NCBI RefSeq assembly: GCF_039541815.1
Contig: NZ_BAABGY010000007.1
Span: forward strand, 124,001-188,000
DNA from: Flavisolibacter amylovorans
Lineage (GTDB): Bacteria > Bacteroidota > Bacteroidia > Chitinophagales > Chitinophagaceae
DNA: 64,000 nucleotides
Direction of reading: 5' to 3'
A program made the translations under genes and the position numbers. The notes beneath the pieces were generated by a model that did no database searches, had not been told where the DNA came from, and saw nothing but the letters and a program-made list of their open reading frames with translations. This document shows, in pieces, positions 41,437 through 50,200 of this stretch (position 1 is the first letter of the stretch; the number at the start of each line of letters is the position of its first letter).

Positions 41437-41673
41437 CTACTTCTTGCCCTTCTTCGGGGGCTTCGGTTTCTTCTCCTTCTTGATGTCGACCAGATCGACG
41501 AACACCCATTGATCCAGCATGCGCTGAAACTTCACAAACCGCTTCCGACCCTTCTCCATATCCCAAAAGGGTACGAGGCAGAATTCCTGCCCGGGCCGCT
41601 CGTACAGCCAGATGCGCTCGCGGGCTTTTTCGCCGAGCCCCATGGCCATGAGGGAGCCCCAGAAGTGGATCAT
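41437..41673 (-). CDS. Hypothetical basic protein on the minus strand (moron candidate)
   Basis: 78 residues from the ATG at 41673; an in-frame start at 41727 would run through the palindrome at 41702. It reads MIHFWGSLMAMGLGEKARER, then FCLVPFWDMEKGRKRFVKFQ, and ends in a lysine/proline tail (KKEKKPKPPKKGKK). It is the only minus-strand gene inside the rightward structural block, filling a gap with no competing plus-strand gene. Function unknown; expression independent of the late operon is likely. Confidence 0.55.
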   Translation of the reverse strand: MIHFWGSLMAMGLGEKARERIWLYERPGQEFCLVPFWDMEKGRKRFVKFQRMLDQWVFVDLVDIKKEKKPKPPKKGKK

Positions 41674-41701
41674 TCGCGTTGATTTCCTCCAAACGTAGCC
41701 A

Positions 41702-41731
41702 ATTTGTGAACGCTTGCCACAGTTCACAAAT
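41702..41731. promoter_or_regulatory. 10-bp palindrome with GTGAAC-N10-GTTCAC core
   Basis: ATTTGTGAAC (41702-41711), 10-base spacer, GTTCACAAAT (41722-41731): a perfect inverted repeat in the divergent gap between the minus-strand ORF and the scaffold-like gene. The same core with the same spacing recurs at 54778-54799. Confidence 0.65.
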
Positions 41732-41792
41732 GAGAATTCACACCTCCTTAAGGGCTTTATAGTTTCGAAGTCACAAAAGCTCTTTTACCACT

Positions 41793-42425
41793 ATGCGTGA
41801 AAAAATCCTCGCAGAACTGCGCAAGAAATTCGCAGGGCTGCCTGAATTCCTTCTGGGCCAGTATGCCGACAAGCTCGCCGCCACTGTAACAGAAGAATCG
41901 GCCATTGAGGGCGCTGTAAGCGAACTCGAAAAGCTCCCCCTCTCTTTGAAAGATCAAGCAGACCTGCTGCAAAAGGAATCCGACCGTCGGGTATCAAACG
42001 CTCAGAAGGAGTGGGAGAAGAAAAATCCCAAGCCGGCTGGCGATCCCCCCAAAGTCGATCCCGTGCCCGATGATGCACCCGCCTGGGCCAAGACACTCAT
42101 TACGAAGGTCGAGGAACAGAACAAGACCATCGCGCAGCTGCAGGCAGAAAAGGTGCAGGGTAACCTCACCCAGCAGCTTCACGCCAAGCTCGCCGAGAAG
42201 AAAATCCCGGCTGCACTGGCGAAAGGCCGCATGATCGAAAAACCGGAAGACCTCGACGCGGTAGTAGCGGAGATCGAAGCCGATCACACCGCCTACCTGC
42301 AGGAACTGACCAACCAGGGCCTGGTACAGCAAGGGGCACCGACGAAGGGAATCGAGAGCACGCCCGCAGCAGGAGCGGAAGCCGATATCAAGGCATGGGC
42401 GGAAAAGAATAACCCGAAAAAATAA
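41793..42425 (+). CDS. Scaffold-like phage protein
   Basis: 210 residues, acidic and mostly helical. It includes LRKKFAGLPEFLLGQYADKL, a Pro/Asp-rich middle (PAGDPPKVDPVPDDAPAWAK), coiled coil (ITKVEEQNKTIAQLQAEKVQ) and a helical C-terminus. Composition, length and position just before the decoration and major capsid genes fit a capsid scaffolding protein. No protease domain is seen. Confidence 0.72.
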   Translation: MREKILAELRKKFAGLPEFLLGQYADKLAATVTEESAIEGAVSELEKLPLSLKDQADLLQKESDRRVSNAQKEWEKKNPKPAGDPPKVDPVPDDAPAWAKTLITKVEEQNKTIAQLQAEKVQGNLTQQLHAKLAEKKIPAALAKGRMIEKPEDLDAVVAEIEADHTAYLQELTNQGLVQQGAPTKGIESTPAAGAEADIKAWAEKNNPKK

Positions 42426-42449
42426 GGCACTCACCTCCAAAAACTCTTT

Positions 42450-43037
42450 ATGTCTCTTCAACCGAAAAAGACTTCAGTCGCCGCCGGTGTACCGGTGTGG
42501 CAGCGCCAGCCGGAGACCGCTTCCGGCGGCTTCGCACTTGCTGGCTATGCCCTGCTCGCTGCTGCCACCGTCGCTGCCGGCACGCCCGTGGCCTTCGATG
42601 AGGCCACCCGCACAGCTACCGTCCTGAAGACGGCCAAGCTCGCCGCCAACGCCACCAACGTGGCCACGACCTACAACGTCGAGAAAGGCCACCACTTCAA
42701 GGTGGGCGACAACTTCGGCGCCGTAATCGGCGGCAAGGCGTACCCCATCACCGCCATCGACACGTCAAATGCCAATTACGACGTTTTCACCGTCGGCACC
42801 ACGCTCGGCGTTGCACTGGTAGCCGGTGACGCGCTCTTCCAGTCCTCCGCCACCGGTGCCTCCGCCGCAGCTCTCATGGTTACGCCCAACGGCCTGGTGT
42901 ACGAAGGCATCACCGTCGAGGAAAACGCGCCTCTGTCGGCCGTTATCCGCGGCACCGTGTACGAGCGTCGCATTCCGGCCATCCCGTCGGCTGTAAAGTC
43001 CGGCATTCCGAACATCATTTTCTCAAAAAGCTTCTAA
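42450..43037 (+). CDS. Capsid decoration / head fibre-like protein
   Basis: 195 residues, beta-rich with many Ala, Gly, Thr and Val: GTPVAFDEATRTATVLKTAK, HHFKVGDNFGAVIGGKAYPI, VYEGITVEENAPLSAVIRGT. Placement between the scaffold and the major capsid genes, together with composition, suggests a head decoration or capsid fibre protein. It has no recognisable enzymatic feature. Confidence 0.65.
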   Translation: MSLQPKKTSVAAGVPVWQRQPETASGGFALAGYALLAAATVAAGTPVAFDEATRTATVLKTAKLAANATNVATTYNVEKGHHFKVGDNFGAVIGGKAYPITAIDTSNANYDVFTVGTTLGVALVAGDALFQSSATGASAAALMVTPNGLVYEGITVEENAPLSAVIRGTVYERRIPAIPSAVKSGIPNIIFSKSF

Positions 43038-43058
43038 ACCCCGTAGGAGGAATAAACA

Positions 43059-44141
43059 ATGGAACGCTTAAAATCCATCTTCGGCTCTTACGCCGACAAA
43101 ATGCAGGTGATGGTCGACAACAGCCTCGACCGTTTCGCCCCTACGTGGCACCAGAACTACTTCACGCAGGCCCCTGCGCAGGTAAGCCTCAATTTCGAGT
43201 CCGTCATCGGCCAGAGCCGCATCGAAGCCGCGGCATCCGTGGTGGACCGCAACGCCGGCATCCCGCTGCGTAGCCGTGCAGGCCTCGCTAAGCTCTCCGG
43301 CTCCATCCCCGCCATCAAGGAGGGTATGAAGATGCAGGAAAGCGACATGCGCGACTTCCTGGCCATGCAGAACATGCCCGTGGCCGAGGAAGCCAAGAAG
43401 GCGCAGCTGCTGGCCTTCATGTTCAACGACATCCGGCAGGTGGGTAGCTCCACCGCCAAGCGTCTGGACATCATGTGCCTTCAGGCCGTTTCCACCGGCC
43501 AGGTAGACCTCTCCGCCACCAACAACCCCGACGGTATCGTGGCCGGCACGATCGACCTGCTGATGCCCTCGGCCAACAAGGTGAATTCCGCCGTATCCTG
43601 GGACAGCGCGAGCGCTACGCCGCTCACTGTCGACATCCCGGGCATCGTTGCCACCGGCCGCGCTAAAGGCGTCACCTTCGCCAAGATGCTGATGACGCCG
43701 ACGCAGTTCATCAACTTCCAAAAGATTACGGAGGTGAAGAACCTACTGTCCAACTTCCTCGGCTTCAAGCAATCGGGCACCATCCTGGCCACCCTCGACA
43801 ACATCAACACCTTCCTGCAGGCGAACCGCTTCCCTGTGATCGAGCTGGTGGACGAGGTGATCGGCATCGAGAAGGACGGCGTGATCGAGACGATCAGCCC
43901 CTTCAAGACCGAGAACGTGTCGTTTGTGCCCGCAGGCCCCCTCGGCGTGATCAAGAACGCAATCGCTATCGAGCAGATCAAGCCGGTTGCCGGCGTTGCC
44001 TACGCAACCCTGGGCGCCACGCTGATCTCGAAGTGGAGCACCAACAACCCGTGGAGCGAGATCACGGCCGCCGAGCTCAACGCCTTCCCGGCGTTCGAAG
44101 CCATCGACGCGACCTTCATCCTCGTGGCGGTGCACGCCTAA
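43059..44141 (+). CDS. Major capsid protein
   Basis: 360 residues. A good upstream AGGAGG-like site (GTAGGAGGAATAAACA before the ATG) is unusual for this window and suits a highly expressed gene. The protein has a loop-and-spine layout: VVDRNAGIPLRSRAGLAKLS, MLMTPTQFINFQKITEVKNL and a beta-rich C-terminus with SPFKTENVSFVPAGPLGVIK, like HK97-fold capsids. Identification rests on position, length and fold-like features rather than a specific motif. Confidence 0.82.
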   Translation: MERLKSIFGSYADKMQVMVDNSLDRFAPTWHQNYFTQAPAQVSLNFESVIGQSRIEAAASVVDRNAGIPLRSRAGLAKLSGSIPAIKEGMKMQESDMRDFLAMQNMPVAEEAKKAQLLAFMFNDIRQVGSSTAKRLDIMCLQAVSTGQVDLSATNNPDGIVAGTIDLLMPSANKVNSAVSWDSASATPLTVDIPGIVATGRAKGVTFAKMLMTPTQFINFQKITEVKNLLSNFLGFKQSGTILATLDNINTFLQANRFPVIELVDEVIGIEKDGVIETISPFKTENVSFVPAGPLGVIKNAIAIEQIKPVAGVAYATLGATLISKWSTNNPWSEITAAELNAFPAFEAIDATFILVAVHA

Positions 44142-44167
44142 ACTGAACGCTCTTTGACTCATTGAAC

Positions 44168-44512
44168 ATGACGATCCAGGAAGCCTTTGTAGCCGAGCTC
44201 GATGAAGTCGCCGTACCAGCGGCCACGATCCAGAAGACCCTTTTGGATCGTGGCCTCAACGGTGCGACTACCTACGCCCCTGAGGAATATGCGAAGGATG
44301 TGGACCTGTGCGTGATCGACTGCCTGTACCGGATGTATACCAGGCCGGACGTGAAGGAAGGCGACTACAGCAAGTCCCACCCGGACATCTTCCGCAAGCT
44401 CGAGGCCCGTCTCCTGTTCCTTGCCACAAAGCACCAGGTCACCGAAGTGCTGGCGGTCGTGGCGCCGGTGAAAGCTGGCCCCACGATTAAAGACGGTTCC
44501 GCAAAATGGTAG
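44168..44512 (+). CDS. Head-tail connector-like protein
   Basis: 114 residues from the ATG at 44168: MTIQEAFVAELDEVAVPAAT, then ATTYAPEEYAKDVDLCVIDC and HQVTEVLAVVAPVKAGPTIK. Small helical connector proteins of this size follow capsid genes in siphoviruses of Bacteroidota. The upstream CTCTTTGAC word also occurs at 14512-14520. It overlaps the next gene by 7 bases. Confidence 0.65.
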   Translation: MTIQEAFVAELDEVAVPAATIQKTLLDRGLNGATTYAPEEYAKDVDLCVIDCLYRMYTRPDVKEGDYSKSHPDIFRKLEARLLFLATKHQVTEVLAVVAPVKAGPTIKDGSAKW

Positions 44513-44829
44513 GCCAGTATCCCCATACTGCCACCTTCCATGGGTACAGCGACGGCACGCAGGATCCGGACACCGGCGATATGGAGCCCGGCACGCACAA
44601 CGAGCTGGAGGCACCTTGCCGCGCCGAGATCAGGACCGCTCAGGATCCGGTTAAAACCGCCGACGGCGTAGCCATCAACTTCACCTGGATCCTCTACCTG
44701 CCGGCGCTGTCCGCGACGATTACACCCGGGACGAAGGTCACGGTGCTCGACGCGAGCGGTAACCCGATGCTGGAGGATACGGTAAAGCTGGCGCTCGCTG
44801 GAACCTACAACGCACGGGTATGGCTGTAA
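44506..44829 (+). CDS. Head closure-like protein
   Basis: 107 residues, beta-rich: YPHTATFHGYSDGTQDPDTG, then CRAEIRTAQDPVKTADGVAI and PGTKVTVLDASGNPMLEDTV. Size, fold style and location between connector and gp10-like genes fit a head-closure (stopper) protein. It overlaps both neighbours by a few bases. Confidence 0.65.
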   Translation: MVGQYPHTATFHGYSDGTQDPDTGDMEPGTHNELEAPCRAEIRTAQDPVKTADGVAINFTWILYLPALSATITPGTKVTVLDASGNPMLEDTVKLALAGTYNARVWL

Positions 44830-45281
44830 AGCTTACGCCCAAGTTCAAGCCGGCGGAGTTCCGCGCCATGATGCTGGAGCGGGTCGCGCGCATTGAGCAG
44901 GCGATCTTGCTCAGGCTAAAGCGGGTAGGTGAAACTTACGTGGCGAACGCCCGGACAAACGGCACCTACACTGACCAGACTGGCAACCTCAGAGCTTCGA
45001 TCGGCTACGTGATTCTGAAAAACGGGGAGCAGATCGATCTGAAGCTCGAAGGGACCAAGGAGGCCAAAACAGCCGCCGAGGCCGCCATAAAGGACGCTAT
45101 CGCCGACATGAAGACCCGGGTGCCTGCAGGCTACGTCCTCATCGTAGTAGCCGGCATGGAGTACGCGGCAGCAGTGGAGGCAAAAGGCAAGGACGTTATC
45201 ACCGCTTCCGGCAAGATCGCTGAAAAGCAACTCCGCGAGGCACTGGCCGCCATCGCACGCAAAGGAGCGAAACTGACATGA
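44820..45281 (+). CDS. HK97 gp10-like head-tail joining protein
   Basis: 153 residues: FRAMMLERVARIEQAILLRL, then YVANARTNGTYTDQTGNLRA and SIGYVILKNGEQ, followed by GMEYAAAVEAKGKDVITASG. The block T-D-x-T-G-x-L-R-x-S-I is the HK97 gp10 family signature. It sits at the neck and helps join tail to head. Overlaps neighbours at both ends. Confidence 0.83.
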   Translation: MAVKLTPKFKPAEFRAMMLERVARIEQAILLRLKRVGETYVANARTNGTYTDQTGNLRASIGYVILKNGEQIDLKLEGTKEAKTAAEAAIKDAIADMKTRVPAGYVLIVVAGMEYAAAVEAKGKDVITASGKIAEKQLREALAAIARKGAKLT

Positions 45282-45691
45282 AGACAACCCTCGAAATAGA
45301 GACCCTCATCTGGCAGCACCTGGCGGGCTCCGCACTCAAGGCGGCGCTCACCGGTGGCATCTACAAGATGCAGCGGCCGTCGAACTCGAAGGTCGAGGAT
45401 GTGGTCATCGTGTCGCTTCCGGTCAATAACCTGGCGTTGCAGGGCGCGGTCGTAAACGTCAACATCCATGTGCCGGATCTCCCGGTACGGGCCAACGAGG
45501 TAACCGGCGGGCAGCCCCATCACACCCGGCTCCAGCAGCTGGCGGCGCAGGCCATCGGCATCTTGCAGGACACCTGGGACGAGGCAGGGGAGTGGACCTG
45601 GGATGTGCAGCAGCAGAACGTGTTCAAGGACGATGAGGGCGGGGGTCATTTCGTCAACATCCGATTAGAATTCTATTCCATCAACTCTTAA
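45278..45691 (+). CDS. Tail completion-like protein
   Basis: 137 residues: LIWQHLAGSALKAALTGGIY, then DVVIVSLPVNNLALQGAVVN, VNIHVPDLPVRANEV and a helical end before FVNIRLEFYSINS. Position between the gp10-like and major tail genes and its layout fit the tail-terminator/completion family. Confidence 0.7.
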   Translation: MKTTLEIETLIWQHLAGSALKAALTGGIYKMQRPSNSKVEDVVIVSLPVNNLALQGAVVNVNIHVPDLPVRANEVTGGQPHHTRLQQLAAQAIGILQDTWDEAGEWTWDVQQQNVFKDDEGGGHFVNIRLEFYSINS

Positions 45692-45706
45692 ACAGCAATA
45701 AGCAAA

Positions 45707-46450
45707 ATGGCAAAGCGTAATTATGGCCTCGCCAAGGTCGAATTTGGCGACATCGAAAGCGATGGTGGCGTGGCCACATCGTTTACCGAAGTGGGCGACA
45801 CCGTGTCGGACTCGATGGCGCTGACTTCCACCGATCCGCAGACCACCGACTTCAACACCGAGCAGAGCGACTCGCCGATCGAAACGATCGTTTCCACGCC
45901 GGCGCAGATCTCGCTCGCCTTCTCCACCTACGACGTGAGCGCTGAAGTGCTCGAGAAGCTCTTTGGCGGCTCCGAGACCACAGGCCTCGTCAAGACCTTC
46001 GGCACCATCACGCCGGGCTCCTCGTACACCAACGGCACCTACACCAACGTGGCCCTCACCGGCGGCGCGGGAACGGGCGCTAAGGCCACCATCGTGGTTG
46101 CCGGCACCGTGGTTACTTCCGTCACCCTCACGGAAGCCGGCTCCGGATACGTTGCGGGCAACTCGCTCTCTGCAGCAGCCGTAAACATCGGCGGCACCGG
46201 CTCTGGCTTCGCTGTCGTGGTGAGCGCCATCACGAGCAAGTGGGAGCTCGGCGACACGCTGCCCGAGATCGAGCAGTCCGTGCGGCTGACCGACAAGAAG
46301 GGCAACGTCATCACCATCCCCCGCGGCAAGGTGATCGCAAAGCTGAACCTCGGCCTCTCGAAAACGAAGCTGGGCCAGCTCGACGTGACGGTGAACGTCC
46401 TGCAGCCGCTGAAGAGCGGCACCAAGCGGATGACTGTGGCATACGCCTAA
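45707..46450 (+). CDS. Major tail tube protein with inserted beta-repeat domain
   Basis: 247 residues. The outer parts (FGDIESDGGVATSFTEVGDT; TLPEIEQSVRLTDKKGNVIT; MTVAYA end) look like a siphovirus tail tube. Between about residues 98 and 178 is a Gly/Thr-rich repeat domain: SSYTNGTYTNVALTGGAGTG, then VTLTEAGSGYVAGNSLSAAA. Such beta domains decorate surfaces of phage tails. A terminator follows at 46477-46514. Confidence 0.78.
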   Translation: MAKRNYGLAKVEFGDIESDGGVATSFTEVGDTVSDSMALTSTDPQTTDFNTEQSDSPIETIVSTPAQISLAFSTYDVSAEVLEKLFGGSETTGLVKTFGTITPGSSYTNGTYTNVALTGGAGTGAKATIVVAGTVVTSVTLTEAGSGYVAGNSLSAAAVNIGGTGSGFAVVVSAITSKWELGDTLPEIEQSVRLTDKKGNVITIPRGKVIAKLNLGLSKTKLGQLDVTVNVLQPLKSGTKRMTVAYA

Positions 46451-46476
46451 GATCCGTACCCTATTTCCAAACAGAG

Positions 46477-46514
46477 AAAGAGCCTCGAGCCGATACGGGC
46501 TTCGGGGCTTTTTT
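46477..46514 (+). terminator. Intrinsic terminator after the major tail gene
   Basis: AGCCTCGA pairs with TCGGGGCT (one G-T pair), with further pairing in the loop, then six T. It may cut transcription after the abundant tail tube gene, lowering chaperone and tape measure expression. Confidence 0.7.
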
Positions 46515-46528
46515 CTTACTCCCACACC

Positions 46529-47077
46529 ATGGAACAGAAAAAAGAAATCAACCTCAAGGAAACGCTCCGGGACGCGGCCCAAGCCGTCGTACAGGATCCG
46601 ATCACGCTTACCGTGGATATCACGCCGCAAGGACGGTTTCATGCGCTGCTGCAGCGCCTGCGCTTGGCGCCGCGAAAGCGTACCCTCTGCATCCGCCCGG
46701 CAACCCTGGGCACCCTGCAGCGGATCTCTGCCCTCGTACTTACGATCGACCAGGAGGCACTGCGCAAGGGCATGCTGAGCGGGTCCTACGAACTGGCCGA
46801 CAAGCATGCGCCGACGATTGCACGCATCATTGCTCTGGCCGTCACCAACCGGCGCGCGCTGCCTTCAGCAGGCCTGGAGCGGTTCATTCTGGAGCAGTTC
46901 AGCCCCGGAGCACTCGTGCAGACGCTGGGTATCGTGATGCACCAGCTCGACATCAAGTCTTTTACGACTGCTATCGTCTCCATCCGCGGCCTAAACCTGC
47001 TGGAAAAAAGGGAGGAGACGAGCCCAGAGACGCCGGCGGAGATGATAGCCCCTGGCATGCCCTCGGCGGCGCAGTGA
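46529..47077 (+). CDS. Tail assembly chaperone
   Basis: 182 residues: IQ-poor helical protein with FHALLQRLRLAPRKRTLCIR, ISALVLTIDQEALRKGMLSG and FTTAIVSIRGLNLLEKREET. Lying between the tail tube and tape measure genes, it occupies the place of lambda gpG. A run of six A followed by G (47004-47010) near its end and an open overlapping -1 frame suggest a frameshifted longer product, as in lambda G-GT. Its stop overlaps the GTG of the next short frame. Confidence 0.75.
   Translation: MEQKKEINLKETLRDAAQAVVQDPITLTVDITPQGRFHALLQRLRLAPRKRTLCIRPATLGTLQRISALVLTIDQEALRKGMLSGSYELADKHAPTIARIIALAVTNRRALPSAGLERFILEQFSPGALVQTLGIVMHQLDIKSFTTAIVSIRGLNLLEKREETSPETPAEMIAPGMPSAAQ
47004..47010 (+). promoter_or_regulatory. 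Possible -1 ribosomal frameshift site
   Basis: AAAAAAG read as GAA AAA AGG in the chaperone frame. A -1 slip gives the frame DDSPWHALGGAVKYFRLTPD and continues to the stop at 47253, joining the two chaperone parts. The heptamer is not in the textbook phase, so confidence is limited. Confidence 0.4.
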
Positions 47078-47253
47078 AGTACTTCCGGCTGACGCCGGAC
47101 TACCTGCTGTGGGAGCTCTCGTTTCAGAACCTCACGATGCTACTTGCCACCATCCCGGTCTACGAGCCTGCCGAAAAGAAAAAGGACGAAGAGCCGGCTC
47201 AGGGTGGACCCGATAAAGGCTTCGAAGATCTCGCTTCATTCTTAAACCTATAA
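47074..47253 (+). CDS. Tail assembly chaperone second part (GT-like extension)
   Basis: 59 residues if started at the GTG overlapping the previous stop; more likely the C-terminal part of a -1 frameshift product, because codons before the GTG already read like protein (SPWHALGGAVKYFRLTPDYL). It contains LLWELSFQNLTMLLATIPVY and an acidic tail. In lambda-like phages the T part binds the tape measure protein. Confidence 0.6.
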   Translation: MKYFRLTPDYLLWELSFQNLTMLLATIPVYEPAEKKKDEEPAQGGPDKGFEDLASFLNL

Positions 47254-47261
47254 CCCACCAA

Positions 47262-50200
47262 ATGGGCAACGTAAACGTAAACGGAGCGCCGCTGGAGTTC
47301 ACAGCCGCCATCGATGACAAGGGCTTCAACGCATCGCTTCAGAAGTTGGAGCAAGGCATAGAGGCGAGTGTGCGCCGCCAGATCGAGGCGAACAAGGAGG
47401 CTGAGAAGGCGCAGGCTGAGTACTCACGGATGATCGTTTCGACCGGCCAGGCCTTCAAGGCCCTCGATGCCGGCGTGCAGGGGCAGATTAAGCAGCTCAC
47501 GAGCCTGCAGTCGGAGCTTGCGAAGGTGAAGGAGGCTCAGGATCTCCTCAGCGAGCGCAAAGAACTCGGGCTCATCGGAACGGACACAGCCAACAGCAGC
47601 ATGGCCGCCCTCGTGGCCAGGGAGCGGGAGCTAAGCGCCGCCATCGGTCAGGTATCGAAGCAGATGGAAACCTCCGACGCCATTATGCGCGCGGCCACGG
47701 GCTCGCTGCTCGAGAAATCGCTGCAGCTTGCCAATCTGAAAGAGCAATACGTCGCCCTTTCTGAGGCTGACCGTAACAATGCCGACATCGGCGGTAAGCT
47801 GCTTACCAACATTCAGGCGCTCGACGAGGAAGTGCGTGCCGTGAATGCAGGAATGCAGTCGGTGCAGAAAAATGCCCTCGGCTCTATCAATGCCCGCCTC
47901 GAAGCGCTGTCAAAGCTGAAGGAAGAGTACTCGGCGCTCTCTGAAACAGACCGCAACAGCAGCGTCGGCCGCGGCATGCTCGCCAACATTCAGCAGATCG
48001 ATGCCGAGGTGCGGACGCTGAACGGCTCCTTCCAAGCTATAGCCGCCAATGCCGCGGGGTCGCTGAATGAAAAGATGGCCACGCTGAGCCGCTTGAAGAA
48101 CGAGTATGCCGCCCTTGCTGCCGTGGACCGCGATAGCGACATCGGCAAGGCGCTGCGGGAGAACATTCAGGGAGTGGAGCAAGAGGTGCAGAAGATCAAC
48201 GGGGCCTTCGGAGATACCAACAGCCTCGTATCGGACGCAGTGGCTGCCATCGCCGCCTACGCTTCGCTCGCCTCAATGGGATCTTTCCTTTCGGATGTGA
48301 TCGCTGTGCGCGGCGAGTTCCAGAAGCTCGAGGCCGTGCTCACCAATTCGCTCGGCTCGAAGGGGGCTGCCCAAGAGTCGCTGCAGATGATTTCGGAGTA
48401 CGTCGCCCGGACGCCCTTCGAGCTCAAGGAAGTGGCGGATTCGTACGTGAAGCTTGTGAACCAAGGCTTCAAGCCGACGCGCGACGAGATCGCCTCCATC
48501 GGCGACCTGGCCGCCAGCACCGGCAAGCAGTTCGACCAGCTCGCCGAGGCCATCATCGACGCCCAGACCGGTGAGTTCGAGCGCCTGAAGGAGTTCGGCG
48601 TGCGTGCTTCGAAAGAGGGCGACCGGATCACCTTCACCTTCCGCGACCAGAAGACGGTGGTAGAGGACTCCAACGAGGCCATCCGCAACTACCTGGTGAG
48701 CCTCGGCAAGGTGGAAGGCGTTGCCGGCGCCACAGCTGCAATTTCAGCAACCCTCGAGGGCCAGATCTCCAATCTGCGCGACGCCTGGACCCGCATGCTC
48801 AATGATGTAGGCCAGAGCGGGGAGGGGGTGTTCTCTACTGCGATCGCTGCCGCTACCTCTCTTGTCGAGAACTACCGTACGGTGGTCGACATCCTGAAAA
48901 CCCTCGTCCTGAGCTACGGCGCGTACCGTGCAGCCATGATCGCCAACTCGGTGATCACCGTGCAGTACAGCGTGGCCACCCGCGGGCTTTCCATCGCGCA
49001 GACGTTGCAGGCAACCGCCACAACTATTTCCAAGCGCGCCATGGACGCGCTCAACCTGTCGATGAAGGCAAACCCTGCTGGCCTCGTCGCTGCGGCTGTT
49101 GCGGGACTGATCAGCTACCTTGTATTCTTCAAGGATTCTGCGACGGAAGCCAGGCAGGCGCAGGATCTGCTCAACGATGCCCAATCCGATGCGTCGGCGA
49201 AGTTCGCCGAGCAGGAGGGGGCCATCCGCGGATACGTGGAGGAGCTGAAGAATCAGAATCTTTCCGAGCAGGCGCGCCTCGATGCGTATACGAAACTGAA
49301 GAACATAGCTCCCGACATCATCGGCCAATTGACGTTTCAGGCAGCGAAGACCACCGACCTGACCGACGCCACCAACGTCTACATCGCATCGCTCCGTCAG
49401 CGCCTCGATCTGGAAGCGAACCAAGAGGCGTACAAGGCTGCCCGGAAGCAGCGAGAGGATGCCTTTGCGCTTGCTGAGGCGGCGCGCAAGCGGCAGGGTG
49501 GGAGCAACCAGGAATCGACAACGCGGGTGCAGGGTGCTGCCGCAACAGTAGTGTCCGAGCTCACTGAGTATGGGCAAGCTGTAAAGGCGTTCCGGGAAGC
49601 GGATAGAGTGGTGCTCGACGTCGAGCGCAAGATCAAGAGCTCGGTCGAGAATACCGAGCAGGCCATCACCGATCGCATCGCGGTGCTGCAAAAGGAGCAG
49701 GCGATGTTTGGCACCAACTCCGAGCGCTACAAGGAGTACGCGGCCCAGATCACATCGCTGAATAACCAGCTCGCAAAGCTGCGCTCAGGTAAGAAAGAAG
49801 ACGCTCCTGCCCGCACGCTGGAGGTGATCGACAAAGAAATCAAGGCGGAGAAGGAAAAGCAGCAGCAGTTTTCTGCTTCATCTGCGCAATACAAGGCCTA
49901 CCAGGAAACGATCGCGAAACTCGAAGCGGAGCGCGAGCGCATCGTCGGAAAATCGAAAACGCAGCAGAAAGCGCAGCAAACCGAGGAAAACAAGGCCAAC
50001 GCGGCGCTCGAGAAGCGTACGAAGCTACTTGAGGATATCGCCGGCTGGCAGCGGGAAGCCGATCGCACCGGTATGGTGAAGGAAGCGTCCGAGATGGATA
50101 AGGTCAACGCTAAGTGGGACGAGCGTCTTTCACTGGTAGCCGAGTACAACGAGTACATCCGCAAATTCAATAAGGAGCACAAGACCAACCTTCCACTCAT

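Noticed and set aside
41706..41727. CRP-type site (TGTGA...TCACA)
   Set aside because: The TGTGA and TCACA arms are 14 bases apart, not 6, so CRP binding is not expected.
46240..47073. Single long gene from 46240 through the chaperone region
   Set aside because: The upstream part is out of frame with the tail tube and chaperone genes; only the part after about 47004 reads as protein, consistent with a frameshift product.
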